Source: an uncultured Selenomonadaceae bacterium | GTDB lineage: Bacteria > Bacillota > Negativicutes > Selenomonadales > Selenomonadaceae | Direction of reading: 5' to 3' | Length of the DNA stretch: 9,475 nt | Assembly: GCA_905236665.1 (NCBI GenBank) | Contig: CAJONF010000197.1 | Coordinates: 1-9,475, forward strand | Part shown: one piece after another, positions 5,301 to 9,475 of the stretch | How the letters are laid out: each line of letters begins with the position of its first letter | Position numbering within the stretch: the first letter of the stretch is position 1 | Position numbers and translations under genes: made by a program | Notes under the pieces: generated by a model | Told to the model about the DNA's origin: nothing | Databases searched by the model: none | Seen by the model: the letters and a program-made list of their open reading frames with translations, nothing else

Positions 5301-7124
5301 CTAATTGCCTTTCAGATTATCTATTTCTTTTTTTACTTTGATTAACTCTTGAATAGATTTATTATAAATTTCTTGATCGCCCGACTTATATCCTTCAGAT
5401 TGAGCCAGAATTCGATGATATTTTTTCAACAGCACATCCCGCCGCAAAATATTAACAGAATCATTGAAGAGCTTAATTTCTGTGTCTAGTGGCTCGTCTG
5501 AACCATCCATTAATATCCGTGAAAGCTGTGCATTTGCCTCATCGCTCAATTCCTCCGCCGCGTTCATCTGGTTAGCGCGTCTACCTTGCTCCTCGTAATT
5601 TTTCAACCAGAAAAGTATTTCCCGTTGTGGCTCCGAAAAAATTTCTGTCGGCAAGACTGTCAACACGTAATCAATCATATCGTTTTCATGCCAAACCATT
5701 CGCAAAACAACTTCGCATGACGCACGAATTATCGGATCCGTCCTCTCAAAAATTTTTTGGCGTTTCACTGCGATGAATTTTTTTCCCGGTTGATGAGCCG
5801 TCTCTTGCATCTGCTTAAGAAATTTTTTCCAGGCTTTGGCAACAAGCTGTTCATCTAAGACAAGCGCGGCAGAAATTCTTTTGCAGTATTCAGCGCACAA
5901 AATATCATTTTCAATATTTACAACGACGGGCAAAATTTCTTGCAACGCCCGAAATTTTCCGCCGGTCGTAGCGTGTTCAGTGTTAGCCAAAACGTATTTT
6001 ATGCGGTAATCAATGAGCGTCTGCGCACTTTTAATCAGCTCTTCAAATTTTTCTTTACCATGCTTGCGAATAAATTCATCAGGGTCTTTACCATCGGAAA
6101 TTTTTACGACGTAAACTTCTGCGCCCGCTTGCTGAACGATTGGCAAGGCGCGAATTGTGGCACGTTGTCCGGCGTCGTCATTGTCATAGCAGAAAATAAT
6201 TTTCCTAGCGTAACGTTGAATCAGCTTGGCGTGTTCAGGTGTAAAAGCTGTACCGAGCGTCGCCACAACATTTTTTACACCCGCGCTGAAAAGCGAAATG
6301 GCGTCCATGTAACCTTCAACGACGATAGCCGCACCCGCCGCACTTATCGCACGATTTGACTTGTCCAGACCAAAAAGCAGATTGCGTTTGTTGAATAGAA
6401 CAGTCTCCGGCGTGTTTAAATACTTCGGTGAATTTTCGTCCTCGGAATTCAGCACGCGTCCGCCAAATCCGACAACGTGCCCGAAAACATCAATGATAGG
6501 AATCATCACGCGCCCGCGAAATCTATCGTAATAGCCCGAAGAATTTTTCCGTTTAGCTACTAGTCCGACTGCCTCCAGCTGTTGCGGTGAAAAATCTTGC
6601 CGCGTGAACTTGGTTAAAAGATTTTCCCATTCGTCCGGCGCGTAACCCAGCTTGAAATTTTCAATGGTCTCCGCCGTAATTCCACGCCCCGCAAGATATT
6701 TCCTGCCAATTTCGCCGCGAGCCGTTTTAGTTAAATATTCGTAATAAAAATCCTGCGCCAATTCATTTATCCGGTATAAAATTTTTTCTTCGCGTCGTCG
6801 CCGTTCTTCTTCGGGCGAATATTTTTTTTCGGGCAAGTCGATACCCAATCGCCGCGCCTGTAGCTTAACCGCCTCGAAATAGCTTATGTTTTCAATGAGC
6901 GAAAGGAACTTGAAGATATTGCCGCCCGCGCCGCAACCGAAACAATAAAAAAGTCCTTTGTCGGCACTCACGCTGAAAGAAGCGGTTTTCTCGTTGTGGA
7001 AAGGGCATCGCCCCCAATATCGCCCACTCTTTTGAGTGAGCGGCACGTAAGCAGACACGACAGAATAAACGTCGGTTCGCTCGCTCACGCGCTTAACAAA
7101 ATCATTAAGCTCCGCACTTCCCAA
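5301..7124 (-). CDS. dnaG: DNA primase
   Basis: Makes the RNA primers for lagging-strand replication and works with the replicative helicase. At 607 residues it matches the family. The N-terminal zinc-binding domain has C40-x2-H43 and C61-x2-C64 (CPFH...CFGC). The RNA polymerase core includes RFRGRVMIPI (201-210). The TOPRIM domain has VVEGYMD (268-274, Glu270) and DNDDAG (314-319, Asp314 and Asp316), the metal-binding acidic residues. The C-terminal part (about 455-607) is helical and poorly conserved, as expected for the helicase-interaction domain. The TTG start (7124-7122) is set by GGAGG at 7139-7135, 10 nt upstream, a rather long gap; no better in-frame start lies near. No rpsU precedes it. 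The gene upstream is the divergent sstT, and I found no convincing dnaG promoter in the 161-bp gap. It is followed by rpoD. Confidence 0.98.
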   Translation of the reverse strand: MGSAELNDFVKRVSERTDVYSVVSAYVPLTQKSGRYWGRCPFHNEKTASFSVSADKGLFYCFGCGAGGNIFKFLSLIENISYFEAVKLQARRLGIDLPEKKYSPEEERRRREEKILYRINELAQDFYYEYLTKTARGEIGRKYLAGRGITAETIENFKLGYAPDEWENLLTKFTRQDFSPQQLEAVGLVAKRKNSSGYYDRFRGRVMIPIIDVFGHVVGFGGRVLNSEDENSPKYLNTPETVLFNKRNLLFGLDKSNRAISAAGAAIVVEGYMDAISLFSAGVKNVVATLGTAFTPEHAKLIQRYARKIIFCYDNDDAGQRATIRALPIVQQAGAEVYVVKISDGKDPDEFIRKHGKEKFEELIKSAQTLIDYRIKYVLANTEHATTGGKFRALQEILPVVVNIENDILCAEYCKRISAALVLDEQLVAKAWKKFLKQMQETAHQPGKKFIAVKRQKIFERTDPIIRASCEVVLRMVWHENDMIDYVLTVLPTEIFSEPQREILFWLKNYEEQGRRANQMNAAEELSDEANAQLSRILMDGSDEPLDTEIKLFNDSVNILRRDVLLKKYHRILAQSEGYKSGDQEIYNKSIQELIKVKKEIDNLKGN

Positions 7125-7225
7125 CTTTTTTCAACCTCCGTGGCGTTTATATTCCCCGCGTCTTTTAAATTTCCTTTCAGCCGCACAATAATTTTTACGC
7201 AATGGCAAGCAATGCCTTAAAGTAT

Positions 7226-7254
7226 TTGCGCGTTCAATGAATCGGTTGTATAAT
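7226..7254 (+). promoter_or_regulatory. Sigma-A type promoter of sstT
   Basis: A perfect TATAAT at 7249-7254 lies 17 bp after TTGCGC (7226-7231, 3 of 6 to TTGACA). The predicted start near 7261 leaves a leader of about 25 nt. It lies in the 161-bp divergent gap with dnaG. The gap also holds a short GGCA/TGCC inverted repeat (7204-7216) of unknown meaning. Confidence 0.65.
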
Positions 7255-7271
7255 GCAACGGAAAATTTTTT

Positions 7272-7288
7272 GAGGAGGGAGCAATTTG
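7272..7288 (+). promoter_or_regulatory. Ribosome binding site fixing the TTG start of sstT
   Basis: GAGGAGGGAG (7272-7281) lies 4 to 8 nt before the TTG at 7286-7288 and directly follows AAAATTTTTT (7262-7271). No ATG lies close enough to compete. Confidence 0.8.
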
Positions 7289-8539
7289 TTATCTAAAGTT
7301 ACAAAGATTTATGGCGAAACAGCACTGATAAAGCTAATCGCCGTTGGTCTGGTAATAGGAATTTTGCTGGCTCTATTCGCGCCGGTGACGGTTCCGGTCA
7401 TTGCGGTTTTCGGTAAATTGTTTGTCAGCGCATTAAAGGGCGTTGCACCAATTTTGGTTTTCGTTTTGGTAATGAACGCCATGAGCCAAAAATCGGAATC
7501 AAGCTCTACAATGAAACCGATAATTCAGCTTTACGTCATCGGAACGTTTTTAGCGTCGCTGGTGGCGGTCACTGCCTCATTTTTATTCCCAACAACTTTA
7601 AAATTGCAAATAGGCGCGGATACGACAATCACGCCGCCGAGCGGGATCATTGAAGTTTTGCAAAACGTCATCATGAATGTTGTTGATAATCCAATTCACG
7701 CGCTGACGACGGCAAATTATATCGGTATCCTGGCTTGGGGCGTTATCATGGGTTTGGCGTTCCGTCATGCCGGAGATGAACTGCATAACGTCTTGAGCGA
7801 TTTGGCAAAAGCTGTAACAAAGGTCGTGCAATGGGTTATTCGTTTTGCGCCGTTCGGTATCATGGGTCTTGTTGCCGACGCGATAGCAACTAGCGGCGTT
7901 GATGCACTCTTGGGCTATGCAAAACTTTTAGCGGTACTTTTAGGCGCGTTCTTCTCCGTGGCACTTATCATGAATCCGATAATCGTTTTTTTCAAGCTCG
8001 GCATGAATCCTTATCCGCTGGTTTTGGCAACATTAAGAGAAAGCGGTATCTATGCATTTTTCACACGGTCAAGCGCGGCAAATATCCCCGTGAACATGAG
8101 CCTTTGCAAACGTCTGGGCTTGAACGAAGATTTATATTCGATTTCAATTCCGCTCGGTGCAACAATTAATATGGCGGGCGCAGCGATAACCATTGCGGTT
8201 TTGAGTTTGGCAGCGGCACATACCTTAGGAATTTCTGTTGATATGCCGACTGCGCTTTTACTTTGTATAATCTCAACTGTCGGAGCTTGTGGAGCATCAG
8301 GAGTTGCGGGCGGCTCATTGTTGTTAATTCCTGTGGCGTGTTCAAGTTTTGGTATCGACAATGATATCGCAATGCAGGTCGTTGGCGTCGGCTTTATTAT
8401 CGGCGTGTTGCAAGACTCGTGCGAAACGGCGTTGAATTCGTCCAGTGACGCGCTTTTCACTGCCACTGCTGAATTTGCTCAACGCAAGAAAGAAGGCAAA
8501 CTTAAAGCTTCCGACTTGACGCCAAGAGCTGAAGAATAA
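7286..8539 (+). CDS. sstT: Sodium:serine/threonine symporter
   Basis: An inner-membrane symporter of the dicarboxylate/amino acid:cation symporter family that takes up serine and threonine with Na+. Its 417 residues compare with about 414 in E. coli SstT. Hydrophobic segments are visible at about 14-38, 43-65, 82-102, 144-160, 210-237 and onward. The substrate and ion site is well kept: the serine-rich hairpin FFTRSSAANIPVN (258-270), GATINMAGAA (291-300) in the unwound helix, the GASGVAGGS hairpin (336-344), and QDSCETALNSSSD (376-388). The RSSAANIPVN and SCETALNSSSD patterns separate SstT from glutamate and C4-dicarboxylate carriers. It starts at TTG 7286 behind a strong binding site and its own promoter. 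No terminator separates it from the nucleotidase gene 51 nt downstream, so the two may be co-transcribed. Confidence 0.95.
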   Translation: MLSKVTKIYGETALIKLIAVGLVIGILLALFAPVTVPVIAVFGKLFVSALKGVAPILVFVLVMNAMSQKSESSSTMKPIIQLYVIGTFLASLVAVTASFLFPTTLKLQIGADTTITPPSGIIEVLQNVIMNVVDNPIHALTTANYIGILAWGVIMGLAFRHAGDELHNVLSDLAKAVTKVVQWVIRFAPFGIMGLVADAIATSGVDALLGYAKLLAVLLGAFFSVALIMNPIIVFFKLGMNPYPLVLATLRESGIYAFFTRSSAANIPVNMSLCKRLGLNEDLYSISIPLGATINMAGAAITIAVLSLAAAHTLGISVDMPTALLLCIISTVGACGASGVAGGSLLLIPVACSSFGIDNDIAMQVVGVGFIIGVLQDSCETALNSSSDALFTATAEFAQRKKEGKLKASDLTPRAEE

Positions 8540-8547
8540 TTAAGAAA

Positions 8548-8582
8548 AGTTAGAAGTGAGGGATTAGGAGTTAAGGAAGGAG
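8548..8582 (+). repeat. Degenerate 7-bp tandem repeat, consensus about AGTTAGG
   Basis: Five consecutive heptads read AGTTAGA, AGTGAGG, GATTAGG, AGTTAAG and GAAGGAG. They fill most of the 51-nt gap between sstT and the nucleotidase gene. The last unit forms the ribosome binding site AAGGAAGGAG (8573-8582), 8 nt ahead of the ATG. The earlier units also contain GAGGG and AGGAG. The pattern is purine-rich and imperfect, so it may be chance or a decayed short repeat. Confidence 0.45.
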
Positions 8583-8590
8583 ATTTTTTT

Positions 8591-9475
8591 ATGATAAAAA
8601 AATTTTTAGGCGTATTGGTTGCTTTGCTGATTTTTAATTCGGCAATATGCGCGGCGGCTGAACTCGTTATCTTCCACACAAACGATATGCATTCACGCGT
8701 TCAAGATAATGATGACGGCGGAGAAAGTATCGGTTTGGCTGAAATGGCGGCGGCTGTCAAAACCGTTAAGGCTAAAAATCCCGCGACACTTTGGCTGGAC
8801 GCTGGCGACACTTTCCACGGTATGCCGATGATAACAATCAGCAAAGGCGAAAATTTAGTTCCGCTCTTAAACGCGGCGGGATTAGACGCTATGACTGCCG
8901 GCAACCACGATTTTAATTACGGCTCCGCTCAACTTGAAAAACTCGCTAAAGGTTTGAAGTTCCCGTTGCTCGACGCTAACACTGTTCGCAAGAAAAATGG
9001 TAAACTCGTTTTCAAGCCGTACAAAATTTTTAAAGTCAACGGAATTAAAGTCGGTGTGTTCGGACTGTCTACACCAGAAACTGCTTACATGACCAATCCT
9101 AAAAATGTTAGGGAAGTAGAATTTTTAAATCCTGTTGACGTGTCAAAGGAAATGATTAAAAAACTCCGCCCGAAATGCGATGTACTGATTGCCGTTATGC
9201 ATATGGGGCTTGATGCCAGCTCCAAATTCACCAGTGAACGCATTGCCCGCGAAACTGAAGGAATCGATTTAATTGTTGACGGACATAGTCACACCGCTCT
9301 TGCTGACGGTATGCTCGTCAATGACACGCTGATTGTCCAAACCGGCTGGCATGAACACCGCCTGGGCAAAGCTACGATTGACGTTGAAAATCATAAAATC
9401 GTTTCAAAGAAAGCTGAACTCCTTGACGCGGACGAAATTAAAAAAATTTGCCCGAAGCCCGATGAAAAAGTTTTG
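8591..9475 (+). CDS. Secreted 5'-nucleotidase / metallophosphatase family protein (3'-truncated)
   Basis: The first 295 codons of an exported enzyme of the UshA/5'-nucleotidase family, open to the window edge. It probably removes phosphate from nucleotides or related esters outside the cytoplasmic membrane. Residues 1-23 form a signal peptide: MIKK, a hydrophobic core, then a cleavage site near CAAA-E. No valid lipobox surrounds Cys20 (the residues before it are S-A-I). The two-metal calcineurin-like core is complete: D32 and H34 in HTNDMHSR, D73 in DAGDTFHG, N105-H106 in GNHDFNYG, H204 in VMHMG, and H232 and H234 in DGHSHT. The C-terminal substrate-binding domain lies beyond the window. The ATG at 8591 has AAGGAAGGAG 8 nt upstream. 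The gene follows sstT without a terminator. Exact substrate (AMP, UDP-sugar, cyclic nucleotide) cannot be told from this part. Confidence 0.92.
   Translation, partial: MIKKFLGVLVALLIFNSAICAAAELVIFHTNDMHSRVQDNDDGGESIGLAEMAAAVKTVKAKNPATLWLDAGDTFHGMPMITISKGENLVPLLNAAGLDAMTAGNHDFNYGSAQLEKLAKGLKFPLLDANTVRKKNGKLVFKPYKIFKVNGIKVGVFGLSTPETAYMTNPKNVREVEFLNPVDVSKEMIKKLRPKCDVLIAVMHMGLDASSKFTSERIARETEGIDLIVDGHSHTALADGMLVNDTLIVQTGWHEHRLGKATIDVENHKIVSKKAELLDADEIKKICPKPDEKVL

Noticed and set aside
7200..7220. A possible operator formed by the GGCA/TGCC inverted repeat in the dnaG-sstT gap
   Set aside because: The arms are only 4 bp around a 5-nt loop, common by chance, and match no operator I recognise.
8050..8466. 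A 138-codon minus-strand open frame inside sstT
   Set aside because: It is antisense to the conserved core of the transporter, has a low-complexity Ala/Ile/Pro-rich translation and no family resemblance.
8591..8660. A lipoprotein signal at Cys20 of the nucleotidase
   Set aside because: The residues before the Cys (Ser-Ala-Ile) do not fit the lipobox, which needs a small residue at -1 and usually Leu at -3. An ordinary signal peptidase I site after the Ala run fits better.
1..9475. CRISPR arrays, tRNA or rRNA genes, insertion sequences, phage or toxin-antitoxin modules
   Set aside because: I found no regularly spaced repeats, no cloverleaf-like sequence, no transposase or integrase motifs and no unexplained stretch over 300 bases. 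Recognisable genes fill nearly the whole window.

Overview
The window looks like ordinary chromosomal DNA of an AT-leaning anaerobe of the Firmicutes lineage. A member of the Negativicutes (Selenomonas-like, with a two-membrane envelope) is the best guess. This rests on a Firmicutes-type primary sigma factor next to dnaG, strong GGAGG ribosome binding sites, frequent TTG starts, a secreted 5'-nucleotidase-family protein and an RTX-like fragment. The assignment is inference; no 16S or other decisive marker is present.

Left part, plus strand: the 3' end of a Gly/Thr/Ser-rich, RTX-like protein (2-448) ends at a strong intrinsic terminator. The guaA promoter overlaps that terminator. guaA (GMP synthase) and mqnA (chorismate dehydratase of the futalosine menaquinone route) follow, 12 nt apart, as an apparent operon that ends at a terminator able to work in both directions.

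Middle part, minus strand (7124 down to 2984): dnaG (primase), rpoD (primary sigma factor) and era (ribosome-assembly GTPase). This is the dnaG-rpoD core of the classical macromolecular synthesis operon without rpsU. An intrinsic terminator sits between rpoD and era, so era is probably expressed by read-through or from its own promoter at the very end of rpoD.

Right part, plus strand: divergent from dnaG, sstT (Na+/serine-threonine symporter) has a clear promoter. It is followed, with no terminator, by the first 295 codons of a secreted metallophosphatase/5'-nucleotidase that runs off the window.

All but one of the genes are recognisable housekeeping families, and I see no convincing undescribed multi-gene system. 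The observations most worth a second look are small-scale. guaA and sstT share a near-identical promoter-to-start leader. Promoters appear to be built into terminators. A degenerate 7-bp repeat lies ahead of the nucleotidase gene. The left-edge protein fragment differs in composition from its neighbours.
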